A stretch of 64,000 nucleotides of DNA from assembly GCA_963829585.1 (NCBI GenBank), contig CAWHJD010000016.1, positions 1-64,000 of the forward strand. Reading direction: 5' to 3'. The first letter of the stretch is position 1. Each line of letters opens with the position of its first letter. A model generated the notes under the pieces. That model had not been told where the DNA came from and searched no databases. It was given only the letters and a program-made list of their open reading frames with translations. The position numbers and the translations under genes are program-made. Source of the stretch: Sva-07 sp963829585 (GTDB taxonomy: Bacteria > Actinomycetota > Acidimicrobiia > Acidimicrobiales > Ilumatobacteraceae). Below are positions 1-13,397 of the stretch, piece by piece.

Positions 1-359
1 CGATGGACTCCCACGTACACACGAGCTGGCCGAGGTCGTCGTTGGTCTCCTCGGTCAGCTCGACCGGCTCGGCGAAGAACTCCTCCATCTCGGCCATCGA
101 GAAGATGGCGTCGCAGTTCTGGCGTCGTCGCTGCGGCGGATTCGTCCCCGTCGTCGCTCGATTCCGTCCGGCGACTCGCGTCCGACTCCGATGCGTCCGT
201 CCCGGTCGTCGCTTCCGTGGACGCGTCGCTCTCGGTTGCCGCCTCGGCTGTGCCCGGTGCCGCGTCGTCGCCGCCGCTGTCACTGCCGCCGCATGATGCG
301 ACGATCGCAGCAACTGTCAGGGCCGAGATGGCGCCTCGAACAACACGACACCGGGTCAT
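1..359 (-). CDS. Secreted lipoprotein, partial (3' end outside window), one frameshift
   Basis: The gene runs off the left edge of the window. It begins with a short basic stretch, a hydrophobic helix and a lipobox VASC, so Cys23 would be lipidated and the protein anchored outside the membrane. A Ser/Thr/Glu/Asp-rich linker follows. Near positions 118-135 the frame shifts, after which reading continues as NCDAIFSMAEMEEFF and ends in CTWESI. Two cysteines with a short acidic segment between them recall DUF3558-type lipoproteins; that family assignment is tentative. The start is supported by a TAGCGT hexamer exactly six bases upstream of the ATG, the leaderless promoter geometry seen at several other genes here. 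It is divergent from the HerA-like gene. Confidence 0.55.
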   Translation of the reverse strand, partial: MTRCRVVRGAISALTVAAIVASCGGSDSGGDDAAPGTAEAATESDASTEATTGTDASESDASRRTESSDDGDESAAATTPELRRHLLDGRDGGVLRRAGRADRGDQRRPRPARVYVGVH

Positions 360-365
360 GCATGA

Positions 366-371
366 ACGCTA
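366..371 (-). promoter_or_regulatory. -10 hexamer TAGCGT of a leaderless promoter
   Basis: TAGCGT lies six bases before the ATG of the lipoprotein gene on the minus strand, so transcription would begin at or next to the start codon. No ribosome binding site is visible. The same TANNNT-N6-start arrangement recurs in the window. Confidence 0.35.
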
Positions 372-484
372 CGGCCGGGAGACATCGCGAGGTCCAGTGC
401 CAAAGGTCTCTGGCGTTCACATCCCGACGCGACCGCCGCACGAACTCGGTCGGGCAGGCCATCGCCACCACTACGGTCGCGCCC

Positions 485-2925
<2,441 letters not shown>

Positions 2926-3105
2926 AGGCCAGTCCGGCGCGAGCGCCTGCGCCGCCGAACTCGTGAACAAGTTGCGCACCATGAGCCGGCAACGTTGTTC
3001 ACGAGATCACAGCGTGGGCGCTCAAGGCCGGGTGCAGGCGCACCGATGGGAAGGTCACATAGCTCGCGCTCGCCTGGATTCCTGTCGCCTGAACCGACGA
3101 ACCCT

Positions 3106-3111
3106 TAGGCT
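3106..3111 (+). promoter_or_regulatory. Candidate -10 hexamer TAGGCT before the sugar dehydrogenase gene
   Basis: TAGGCT is followed by CGC and stands about 30 bases before the ATG at 3142, leaving room for a short leader with a GAGAGAG ribosome binding site. No convincing -35 element is seen. Confidence 0.3.
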
Positions 3112-3141
3112 CGCGCCGAGCGCCGACGAGAGAGAGCACCC

Positions 3142-4443
3142 ATGGACCCCCTGCTGCAGAAACTGCAAGATCGCACCGCCAAGGTGGTGGTGGTCGGCCA
3201 GGGCTACGTCGGCCTGCCCGTCGCGATGCGGGCGTCGCAGGTCGGGTTCGCGAACGTCGTCGGGTTCGAGGTGTCGCCCGAGCGGGTGAAGGCGCTGCAG
3301 ACCGGCAGCAGTTTCGTCGGCGACGTGAGCGACGAGGAACTCGACGCCGCGCTGGCCCGCGGCTACACCGCCACCGACGATCCGGCCGATCTGGCCGGCT
3401 TCGACGTCGCCGTGATCAGCGTGCCGACTCCCCTGCGCGACGGCATGCCCGACCTGTCGTTCATCGAGCAGGCCGGCGCCGACGCTCGGCGCGCACCTGC
3501 GGCCCGGGCGCCTGCGTGATCCTGGAGACCACCACCTACCCGGGCACGACGACCGAGCTGCTCGGCCCGATCCTCGAGGAGGCCTCGGGTCTCGGCCCGC
3601 GGCGACTACCGCCTCGGCTACTCCCCCGAGCGGATCGACCCGGGCAACGTCACCCACACGTTCGTGAACACGCCGAAGGTGACGAGCGGCGTCGACGCGG
3701 CGTCGCTCGCGGCGGTCGACGGGTTCTTCGGCAGCGCTCGTCGACCGGACGGTGCCGGTCGGCTCGCCCGCCGAGGCCGAGCTGGTCAAGCTGCTGGAGA
3801 ACACGTTCCGGCACGTGAACATCGCGCTCGTCAACGAGCTGGCGATGTTCGCCCGCGAGCTCGGCGTCGACGTGTGGCGGGCGATCGACGCCGCCTCCAC
3901 CAAGCCGTTCGGCTACATGCGCTTCACCCCCGGCCCCGGCGTCGGCGGCCACTGCCTGCCGATCGACCCGAGCTACCTGGCCTGGCGGGTGAAGCAGCAC
4001 CTCGGCCGCACGTTCCGGTTCGTCGAGCTGGCCAACGACGTCAACGAGCACATGCCCGACTACGTGCACGCCCGGATCACGTCGCTGCTGAACGAGCAGC
4101 GCAAGAGCCTCAACGGCTCCAAGGTGCTGCTGCTCGGCCTGGCCTACAAGCGCGGCACGAGCGACTGGCGCGAGAGCCCGAGCGTCGTCGTCGCCGAACG
4201 GCTCGCCGCGAGCGGCGCCGAGGTCGCGTTCTGCGATCCGCACATCCCCGAGGTCAACGCCCGCAACGCCCGGTTCCCGCTCGTCGACTTCGACGCCCGA
4301 GACGCTCGGCGCCGCCGACGTCGTCGTCGTGCTGGTCGACCACCCGGAGTTCGATCCGGCGCACGATCGCCGAGCACGCGCCGCTCGTGTTCGACGCCAA
4401 GAACATCATGCGCGACACCGGATTCACCGGCGAGATCCTGTAG
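3142..4443 (+). pseudogene. UDP-sugar 6-dehydrogenase (UDP-GlcNAc/GalNAc dehydrogenase type), frameshifted
   Basis: This would oxidise C6 of a UDP-hexosamine to a uronic acid using two NAD+. The N-terminus has the Rossmann fold KVVVVGQGYVGLPVA. The middle has LGYSPERIDPGN and the helix ending in KLLENTFRHVNIALVNELA. The catalytic motif GPGVGGHCLPIDPSYLAW contains the expected cysteine, and the C-terminal domain ends in FDAKNIM. The HCLPIDP form is typical of WbpA/WbpO-type enzymes rather than UDP-glucose dehydrogenase proper. About six single-base shifts (near 3493, 3515, 3605, 3735, 4302 and 4362) break the frame; removing them restores a full-length protein of about 430 residues. The start has a GAGAGAG ribosome binding site. 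It opens the polysaccharide locus. Confidence 0.8.
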
Positions 4444-4953
4444 TCGCACGCTGTCCGGCCAGGCGCTGCGAAGAATTTCTTCGAGAAGATCCTCAAGTCG
4501 GAGGTGCCGCGTGACGATACTGACGATGTGACGATCGTCATAGCTGTCCAGGTGCTCGTTGGCCAGCACTGGCCGGTCTGCTGCTGCTCGAGAGCTGGCT
4601 GCGCCGCGACGAGACGGCCGCGCCGTTCGGCTCGATCGACGACTCCACGGGCCCGATCGAGTTCCATCCCGAACTCATCGTGCGCTGGGACGACGAGGCG
4701 AACTACGCCCGCCAGACCACGTGCACGCGCGCTCGACTGACCGCGCCGCGGCGGTTCGCCGCAGTGACGGTCCGGTCGACGCCCACATCCGCTGACGCGT
4801 CCGCCACGGATCATCGCCGCGGCACGCCGCGTCGCCGCGCTCGTCTGCATCCGCTGACGCGATCTCTGGCTCACCTCAAGATCGCCGTCACGGACTGCCG
4901 ACATTGAAGTGACGGCGGCGCTCGATCGCCGCCGAAGATCCGAGACCGTGCGG
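4444..4953. other. Non-genic or degraded stretch of about 500 bp
   Basis: No intact gene is seen. On the plus strand around 4575-4725 there is protein-like sequence, for example LLLLESWLRRDETAAPF followed by HPELIVRWDDEANYARQ, so a small or broken gene probably existed. Too little remains to name it. Two short direct repeats of catccgctgacgcg sit at about 4787 and 4849. Confidence 0.3.
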
Positions 4954-6911
<1,958 letters not shown>

Positions 6912-6939
6912 GGCACCCGGCCGCCGCCGTATGCGCTGT

Positions 6940-7893
6940 CAGCCCGACGGCGCAGCGAGATCGGCGAGCGAGCCACTCGGCGCCGAGCGGCTCGATGACC
7001 GGAAGCAGCACGGCAACCCGGTTCAACGCCGTCTGGGTTCGAGCGGCGACGCGGGATCGATCAGGTTGGTGGCAGCGGCCAAACCGAGCTGCGCGAGCGC
7101 CGATCCATCCCGCCGAGCACCTGCTCGGCGACCAACCGGGCAGAGATCTCGATCGGACCGCTGCGCAGGATCTCACCTTCAGCCCAATAGGCGGGGCTGA
7201 CCTGCCCGTTCTCATCCACGTCGACGATCGGGCTGTCGAACGCAACCGGACCCATCCGATCGAGCTGCCGCTCCGCCGGCTGCCCAGATCACGGCATCGG
7301 GAACCTTGCTGATACCTCCGATGAGGGCGGTGGAGCCGGCTACCAGGTGGCATTCAAGATCGCGGTCCGGTTGACGATTCGGAGAGGGACAGCTCGGAGC
7401 GACTACCCGGAGCCGTTGGAGCAGGACAGCAACGTGGTGGACGGCCCGGCCCTTCAACAGAGACCGGACATTCCGGCATGGGTCCCGGAATCCGGGGTCT
7501 ACTCCGGAACGAACTACACGGCCGCCGCGACCACAGGAGATCGACGTCTGCGCCGATCGGACCCCCGTCACCGCAGCGCGCGCGTAACGGGAACGCGTGC
7601 CGCATTTCGGCCGCACATGCCGTGGACACCGGCGCCGGGTGGCGTGGCCGCCGAGCACAGGAAGAGCGACGGGTTGGGGTCCGGCAGGGGCGCCCGACGA
7701 CTGGGCGGAAGAGAAGTTGGAGGGGATCGTTCGAGCCGCCACCGATGTCGCCACCGACGAGTGAGCGGTCGTGTGCCTCGTACCAGCTCGGTCCCGCCGT
7801 GTGTCGTGCCAGAACGAGATCGGTGAAGCCAGGCGGGAACCGTTCGATCTGGCCGCCATCGGTCTCTACGCCGTCACAGTGCTGCTCGTCCAT
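6940..7893 (-). pseudogene. HprK-related protein without a P-loop, copy A, degraded
   Basis: This minus-strand gene must be read across several frames. Recognisable blocks are PDAVIWAAGG, AFDSPIVDVDENGQV, SGPIEISARLVAEQVLGGMD and the C-terminus VAVLLPVIEPLGAEW...LADLAAPSG, whose TGA is at 6940-6942. The order resembles HprK-like kinases found beside PqqD proteins, but the position where such kinases have a GxxGxGKT loop reads VPDAVIW here. It may be an inactive or different-acting homologue. Its partner copy B is at 8494-9293. The start near 7893 is a guess. Confidence 0.4.
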
Positions 7894-8002
7894 CGACTCG
7901 ACCGACGTTCGCTAGCTTCAGATCGCGCCGCAACCCGCCGATGAACACGAGTACGCAACGCGCACTCCCAACCCTGATCCTCGAACGAGAGTTCATCGCC
8001 CC

Positions 8003-8466
8003 ATGAATCGTCGATTCGGTCGGTCGATCGAGGAGGCGGTGCAGCTCGTGCTTCAGGCCGCCACCCTCGCCGAGCCCGGCGCGGGCGGCGAGGTGTTCAT
8101 GCTCGACATGGGCGAGCCCGTGCTGATCCTCGACCTCGCCGAGCGCATGATCCGCCTGTCCGGACGCCAGCCGGGCACCGACATCAAGATCGAGATCACC
8201 GGGGTGCGCCCCGGCGAGAAGCTCGCCGAGGAGCTGGTCGCACTCGACGAGCGTGAGCGCCCAACGGTGCACCCGTCGATCCGCGGGTGACGCCGACGAC
8301 GATCCGGGTCGATCAACTGGAGGCGGGCGTCCGCAAGCTCGTCGAGCTGCGAACGATCTGGACGACGACGACTGCCGGGAGACACTGCGAGCCCTCGCCA
8401 TGACGTCGACCGACGAGTCACCCTCGGGCACGACGCTGCCGTTCCGACGGCGGTCCGCCGTCCTAG
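8003..8466 (+). pseudogene. Duplicated C-terminal fragment of the FlaA1/CapD-type gene
   Basis: The segment encodes SIEEAVQLVLQAATLAEPG, FMLDMGEPVLILDLAERM and GVRPGEKLAEELVAL, near-identical to the C-terminus of the dehydratase that ends at 6911. Only the last fifth of the enzyme is present, without cofactor-binding or catalytic residues, so it cannot be active. A shift near 8290 interrupts it, and TAG at 8464-8466 matches the position of the original stop. Similarity starts abruptly at 8024. Confidence 0.75.
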
Positions 8467-8868
8467 GCCCGGCGGCCGCCGGCGCCTGCGCTGTCAGCCC
8501 GGCGAGTCGGCCAGGTCGTCGAGGGACCAGTCAGCGTCGAGCGGCTCGATGACCGGAAGCAGCGCGGCGACCGGTTCAAGGCCGTCTGCGGGTCGAGCGG
8601 CGAGGCGGGATCGATCAGGTTGGTCGCAGCGGCCAGGATCGAGCTGCGCGAGCTGCGGATCCATCCCGCCGAGCAGGTGCTCCGGAATCAGCCAGGCCGC
8701 GACCTCCATCGGCGCGCTCCGTACGACCCAGCCGTCTCCAGCCACTGCGTCAGCCGGACCAGCCCGGCTCGTCGACTCGACGATCGGGCTGTCGAACGGA
8801 GCCAGACCCAACCGATCGAGCTGCCGCTCGCGCCCGGCTGACCCAGATCACCGCATCAGGAAGCAGCA
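8024..8868 (+). repeat. Second copy of an approximately 850-bp tandem segmental duplication
   Basis: Bases 6467-7305 and 8024-8868 are homologous throughout, with substitutions and small indels scattered along both. The unit covers the end of the dehydratase gene and the end of the convergent HprK-related gene. Both copies keep the block gctgtcagcccg at the convergent stop and the block gacgatcgggctgtcgaacg near the far end. Confidence 0.75.
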
Positions 8869-9293
8869 CCACGCTCTCCCCGCGAACGACGGCAGCGGTC
8901 CGCAGTCGCAGCGTTCCTGATGGCGGTCGAGATGCGAGCGCAGGTGGTTGACCAGCGCCTGCGCGAGCCGGACTCGGCGACCGGCTCCGGAACACGGTCG
9001 AGTGCCCGAAGCGCAGTGCGGCAGTTCACGCCCGACGCCGTTCGACCCGGCGTTCGTCGTCACCACCGCATAGCCGGGCGGTGGCGACTCGCTCGGGTGC
9101 AGCGCATCTCCCAGCTCGGCGAGCAGGAACTCGCTGCACTACGGCGTCGTCGATGCGGACGCCGATGTCCCACGACCCGAGCGTTGCGGTGTAGGAGCCG
9201 ATCCACACGGGATCGGCGGGGATGGCGCCTCAAGGCGACGGCGGATCGACGAACCGCCGGCCGTCCGACCTGGCGGTGCTCGGCGCCGGTCAC
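8494..9293 (-). pseudogene. HprK-related protein without a P-loop, copy B, frameshifted
   Basis: Read across frames the protein is about 265 residues: MTGAEHRQVGRPAV, then DPVWIGSYTATLGSWDIGV, YAVVTTNAGSNGVGREL, LVNHLRSHLDRHQ, RTAAVVRGESVVLLPDAVIW, LAPFDSPIVE, GWVVRSAPMEVAAWLIPEH and VAALLPVIEPLDADWSLDD. In HprK-like kinases of PqqD-containing clusters, an histidine-Asn-Arg segment is followed by a strand and a P-loop; here the strand is present but the GxxGxGKT is replaced by PDAVIW. The GTG start overlaps the stop of the upstream PqqD-like gene by four bases (GTGA), so the two form an operon. Confidence 0.5.
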
Positions 9294-9641
9294 TCGCCGT
9301 CCCCCGATCCGGCTTCGAGCCCGTCGGACTCTGTCGGTCGATGGAGGCCCGTCGAAGAAACCGAGCTCCCGGAACGACTGCACGACAGCGTCGACGTCGT
9401 CTGCGAGCGCGTCGGGCTCGAGGCCCACCGCCTCGGCGACACGGTCGACCACACCGGCGACGCCGCCGTCCTCGAGCGCCATCCACACAGCCACCGCACC
9501 ACCCGCGAGCACGTGACTCTCCGCCCGGCGGGCATCGTAGACGACGATGTCACCGTCGATCACCACCGCCGCGAGGTCCGATCGCAACTGCTCGTTCGGG
9601 CGTCGTGAGTCGGACGTCGATTCGGATGATGGGAGGAGCAT
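9290..9641 (-). CDS. PqqD-like protein (first copy), one frameshift near the end
   Basis: The predicted protein of about 115 residues has the PqqD wing-helix pattern: DGDIVVYDARRAESHVLAG, then AVAVWMALEDGG, VVDRVAEAVGLEPDALADDV and SFRELGFFDG. PqqD domains bind peptides or act as adaptors for modifying enzymes, and many lone ones sit next to HprK-related kinases in polysaccharide or peptide-modification loci. The frame shifts just after FFDG; in the other frame it ends at TGA 9290-9292, which overlaps the GTG of the HprK-related gene. The ATG at 9641 has GGAG-like sequence close by only on the opposite strand, so the start is uncertain. Confidence 0.6.
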
Positions 9642-10169
9642 GCGATCTACCGCCGTTTCGCGTGGTCTCGTACACCGACTCGGATCGGTTCGTTCGCATC
9701 GTACCGTCCGGTCGTCGGCCACGCCGTCGATCAATGGGTCCACCATCGGTCCAGGAGCAGCAACTACCGTCATCCGCACGAATCGGGAGTCACGGATGAG
9801 CGCACGAATCGGACAACACGAGCGGTGTCACCGCACGGCGGTGGCGTCTGATGTCGATGCTCGAATTCCGCACGCAGCCATGGGGTCCGCCCCTCGTCCG
9901 TCGTCGTCCGAGCGCACTCGTCGCCTGGCAACCGCCACTCGCGACGCCATCGGTGCGACCCGCCCACCGGCTACTTCCCCCACCCACCGCCCTCCCACCG
10001 CCGGTCCACGACGGCACTTCGGCAATCCGAGTCGCCTCGACTCGAGCCGGTACGTCCCTCACTCCCACCGCCGCCGCTCGCCCCACCCCAACTCCCAGCA
10101 CCGTCGCCTGAGCCGACGTCATTTCCGCCGCCCTCCCTCCGTTCGGCACGCGTCCCGCCACCTGGAGGT
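9642..10169. other. Intergenic region of about 530 bp
   Basis: It separates the divergent PqqD-like gene from the membrane-anchored protein at 10170. No protein with plausible composition, RNA gene or repeat was recognised. The reading frames through it are Arg/Pro/His-rich, as expected for non-coding GC-rich DNA. Confidence 0.4.
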
Positions 10170-10943
10170 ATGCCGCACGCACCGGACCGGCCGCCGACGC
10201 GAGGGAGCCGGCGACGCTGGCTGATCGGAGCCGTGACCGCCATCGCGGTGGGGCTCGTGGCGCTCGTCGGACTGGGCGCGTTCGATGATGACGACGGACC
10301 GTCACCGTCATCGCCCACCGCCGAGCCGACCACTCCGGTCGGCCCCGAGAACGAGGTCACGACCCCGAGCGGCGAGGCTACGAACGACCCGGCCGTGAAC
10401 CCAGCCGTCCCCTCGACCGCCTCCGGCACCGACGTCGAGAGCACGATCGACGCCGACGCCTCGGCTCCTGGCCCGTCGACTCCGGCCCCCGTCGATCCGA
10501 GCAGTCCTGCGAGCGCCGCACTGCCGCTCGGCACTACCGCGCCGATCGGCGATCGCTACGCCGTGGCGATGACCGCCGTCGACCTCGATGCCACTGAGCT
10601 GATCCTCGCCGAGGACCCGTCGAACCCGACGCCCCCGCCGGGCGACACCTACGTCATGATCACGCTGGACGTCCGGTTCAACGGCCTGGTCGGAGAAGCG
10701 GAACCTTACTTCGACCTCCGCGTCGGCGCCGTCGACGATGCGGGAAGAGAGTTCGAGGACGTCGACTGCGTCGCGCTCGCTCCCGACGACATGTATGGGC
10801 TGGCACCGCTCGGGCCCGGCGAGGCAGCGACCGGAACGTTCTGCCTCGTCGTGCCGGCGGAAGTCACCGACACGCTCACCTTCTTCGTCGAGGAGAATGT
10901 GTCGAGCGCGGACAGCCGTGTTTGGTGGTCGTCGCGGAATTGA
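10170..10943 (+). CDS. Membrane-anchored extracellular protein with DUF4352-like domain
   Basis: The 257-residue protein has a basic N-terminus, one transmembrane helix (LIGAVTAIAVGLVALVGL, about residues 17-36), an Asp-rich junction and a long Ser/Thr/Pro/Ala linker to about residue 118. A globular domain follows with GDTYVMITLDVRFNG, FDLRVGAVDDAGREF and GPGEAATGTFCLVVP. That pattern of a compact beta-sandwich after a linker is like DUF4352 extracellular domains. The function is unknown. It is orientated towards the PqqD gene that follows after about 50 bases. Confidence 0.7.
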   Translation: MPHAPDRPPTRGSRRRWLIGAVTAIAVGLVALVGLGAFDDDDGPSPSSPTAEPTTPVGPENEVTTPSGEATNDPAVNPAVPSTASGTDVESTIDADASAPGPSTPAPVDPSSPASAALPLGTTAPIGDRYAVAMTAVDLDATELILAEDPSNPTPPPGDTYVMITLDVRFNGLVGEAEPYFDLRVGAVDDAGREFEDVDCVALAPDDMYGLAPLGPGEAATGTFCLVVPAEVTDTLTFFVEENVSSADSRVWWSSRN

Positions 10944-10990
10944 CGATGACCGATCCCACGATCGCGGTCGGGTGTCAAGATGGGGTCCCC

Positions 10991-11305
10991 ATGCCAACCA
11001 CTCGCCACGCCACGTCGGATGACGGCTCCGTCGCTCCTCGCTCGGCGGTGCTGCTCGAGGTGACCCCCGGTCGACCGTGGCGCGATCTCGGAGATCGGAT
11101 CGTGCTCTTCGACCAGGAGAAGGGGCTCGAGACGGTGATCACCGGGTCGGGTGTCGTGGTGTGGCGGATCATCGCACCTCGACGTCGGGCATCGGAGGTC
11201 ACCGACGAGCTGACCGCCAGGCTCGGTAAAGGGAGCCAGCAGTACGGCGAGGCACTGTCGTTCATCGACCAACTGCTCGACAGCGGGATCTTCCGTCATG
11301 GCTGA
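10991..11305 (+). CDS. PqqD family protein (second copy)
   Basis: About 104 residues with the PqqD pattern: LGDRIVLFDQEKGLETVI, SGVVVWRIIAPRR, VTDELTARLG and ALSFIDQLLDSGIF. PqqD-type domains hold a peptide for modifying enzymes. Its stop overlaps the next gene's ATG by eight bases, and the order PqqD, nucleotidyltransferase, HprK-related kinase is that of modules in polysaccharide loci and in tail-modified lasso-peptide clusters. An ATG at 10946 in the same frame is an alternative start. Confidence 0.8.
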   Translation: MPTTRHATSDDGSVAPRSAVLLEVTPGRPWRDLGDRIVLFDQEKGLETVITGSGVVVWRIIAPRRRASEVTDELTARLGKGSQQYGEALSFIDQLLDSGIFRHG

Positions 11306-12419
11306 GCACTCACCGACCGCCCGTCGGTTGCTCGCCCACCTGGTGTGTCCCGCCCGGGTCCGTTTGGCGGCACCGTCGACTCCACTCGCCGCCGATGGGT
11401 GGAAGGCGCTCAGATCGGTCGCCGTCAGCGAGCGGGTGGTTCCTGCGCTCGGGTCTGCAGTCGCGGAGGGGCTTCTTCCAGCAACCGACGAACAGTCCGA
11501 CGAGGCCCACGAGCTGTGGCTCGAAATGATGCGGCGGTGCCTGAGGATCGAGGGGCGATTGCTCTGGCTGGTCGAGCGTCTTGCAGAGCGCGGCGTCGAG
11601 ATCCGCGTGCTCAAAGGTCCCGCGTCGGCGCATCTCGACCACGAGCGTCCGGAACTCCGGCAGATCGGTGATCTCGACGTGCTCGTGCGAGGTCGGGACA
11701 TGCCTGCGGTGTTCGACGTCCTCAACGACGACGGATTCCGTCGCCGCTTCCCCGAGCCGAGACCGGGATTCGATCAACGGTTCACCAAGAGCGTCAGCTT
11801 CGTCGGCGAGGTCGAGATCGATGTGCACCGCACGATCGCCGATGGGCCGGTCGGGCATCGGATTCCCGTTGCAGATCTCTGGCACGATTCGACGCCGTTC
11901 GAGGTCGGCAACGTCGAGGTCCGGGCGCTGGCACACACCGAACGGTTCATCCATGCGTGCCTCCACACCGTGCTGGCACCGCCCCCTGCCCGGCTGTCGT
12001 CGCTCTCCGACGTCGGTCGCGGTCTGGTGGGTGGACTTGTCGAGCCCGACGGCGTCGCCGAGGTCAGCTCGCGCTGGGGCGTCTCGGCCGTCGTGGAGCG
12101 TGGGGTCTCGACGGCGATCGCCGAGTTCTGGTGGCCCGACGCGATTGCTCCCACCTGGTCGACGACACCGTCGGTGAGCCTCATCGACTCGGTCATGATC
12201 GAGAGTCACCGGCGGCACGAGACGTCATCGGCAGTGCGAGCTCTGCTGTCGCTCGCCACGCTGCCGTCGCTGCGCGACCGGATGGCCTACGCGGCTGCGC
12301 TCGCACTGCCGAGGGACTCGTACGTCGAGGCTCGACATCGCGGACGAGCCGACCGGTTCCGTCATGCCTACCGCCAGTCGGTCGACGCCGTCCGAGGGCC
12401 GATCGCACGTCGCAGGTGA
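11298..12419 (+). CDS. Nucleotidyltransferase-fold protein (NTP_transf_5 type)
   Basis: The 373-residue protein has the minimal nucleotidyltransferase signature: IRVLKGPASAHLDH, then QIGDLDVLVRGRDM with the D-x-D pair, then EVEIDVHRTI as the third acidic element. These match the family found next to PqqD and HprK-related proteins, where the reaction is thought to be transfer of a nucleotide or sugar phosphate; the substrate here is unknown. It starts inside the end of the PqqD gene and ends seven bases before the kinase gene, so the three are co-transcribed. Confidence 0.8.
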   Translation: MAEHSPTARRLLAHLVCPARVRLAAPSTPLAADGWKALRSVAVSERVVPALGSAVAEGLLPATDEQSDEAHELWLEMMRRCLRIEGRLLWLVERLAERGVEIRVLKGPASAHLDHERPELRQIGDLDVLVRGRDMPAVFDVLNDDGFRRRFPEPRPGFDQRFTKSVSFVGEVEIDVHRTIADGPVGHRIPVADLWHDSTPFEVGNVEVRALAHTERFIHACLHTVLAPPPARLSSLSDVGRGLVGGLVEPDGVAEVSSRWGVSAVVERGVSTAIAEFWWPDAIAPTWSTTPSVSLIDSVMIESHRRHETSSAVRALLSLATLPSLRDRMAYAAALALPRDSYVEARHRGRADRFRHAYRQSVDAVRGPIARRR

Positions 12420-12426
12420 TGTCGAC

Positions 12427-13251
12427 GTGACCCACATCCGCGGTCGGCTCCTCGATCTCGCGTACGAGATCGTCGTGGAGGACGACGCGCTCGCCGCACA
12501 CCTCCGCGAGGTGTATACGGACTCGTACGACGACACGGTGGAGGCCACCGAGCGTTTCGAGCTGTCACGCCGGGGCCCGGACGAGTTCGTGATCCTGCGA
12601 GACGGCGAGCAGCTCGCCTCCCCGACGACCGGCGGCCGGGCTCTGGGAGCACTGCACTGGCACCTCAATCGACGGATCGTCGCAACATCACGGCAACCGG
12701 TGCTCGTCCACGCCGGCACGGTGGAGGTCGACGGCCACGGCGTGTTGATCGTCGGCGCGTCCGGTGCGGGAAAGACCACGGCCAGCACTGCGTTGGCGAT
12801 GGCCGGATTCGGGTACCTGACCGATGACATCACCGCAGTCCGGGCCGACGGAGAGATCGTCGGGGCGGCGAAGCCCGTCGGGCTGCGGGCTCCGTCGATC
12901 GAGTTGCTCGGGCTCGAACGCGAGCGTCTGCAATCGCCTCCCCTGGCGTATCGACCCGGCGGCCGCCAGGCCCAGCAGTTCGTCGCCGCATCCTCACTCG
13001 GGGCACGGATCGCATCGTCGGCCGAACCCGGAATGATCGTCTTCCTGCCACGCGACGCGGCGCCGGGCAACGCCCTCGAGCTCTGCCGATCACGATCGCT
13101 CGCTCGCCTCACCGAATACTCCTTCGATCTCGACGGTGCCGGCGGATTCGAGGCGTTGGCCGAACTCGTTCGTCGCTCGACGTGCTGGGAGCTGGGACGC
13201 TCCACCCCGGCCGAATTTGCTGATTTCTTGACGAAGACCGGAGGCAACTGA
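12427..13251 (+). CDS. HprK-related kinase
   Basis: The 274-residue protein resembles the C-terminal kinase domain of HPr kinase: HWHLNRRIVA, then VLVHAGTVEVDGHGVLIVG and the P-loop GASGAGKTT at about residues 110-118, followed by DDITAVRADG. Such kinases lack the HPr partner system and are found beside PqqD and nucleotidyltransferase genes, where they are proposed to phosphorylate a peptide or sugar substrate. The GTG start is preceded by AGGTGA at good spacing and by the end of the nucleotidyltransferase gene. Unlike the copies at 6940 and 8494, this one keeps the P-loop. Confidence 0.8.
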   Translation: MTHIRGRLLDLAYEIVVEDDALAAHLREVYTDSYDDTVEATERFELSRRGPDEFVILRDGEQLASPTTGGRALGALHWHLNRRIVATSRQPVLVHAGTVEVDGHGVLIVGASGAGKTTASTALAMAGFGYLTDDITAVRADGEIVGAAKPVGLRAPSIELLGLERERLQSPPLAYRPGGRQAQQFVAASSLGARIASSAEPGMIVFLPRDAAPGNALELCRSRSLARLTEYSFDLDGAGGFEALAELVRRSTCWELGRSTPAEFADFLTKTGGN

Positions 13252-13397
13252 CTCAACGCGTTGTCGATGCCACACAGAGCGTCCGACATGGCCAGATCTT
13301 CACCGAATGAGGTGGACGGAGGTTCGGCGTGCGCCTAACATCAAGGCAGAGCGGCGGTACCGGCATCACCGGTGCCCGAATCCGATGAGGAGTGGGC

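Noticed and set aside
4559..4795. Asparagine-synthase C-terminal remnant, which would suggest a lasso cyclase
   Set aside because: QHWPVLLLESWLRRDE-like similarity is a single helix and needs an assumed frameshift; no synthase motifs are found.
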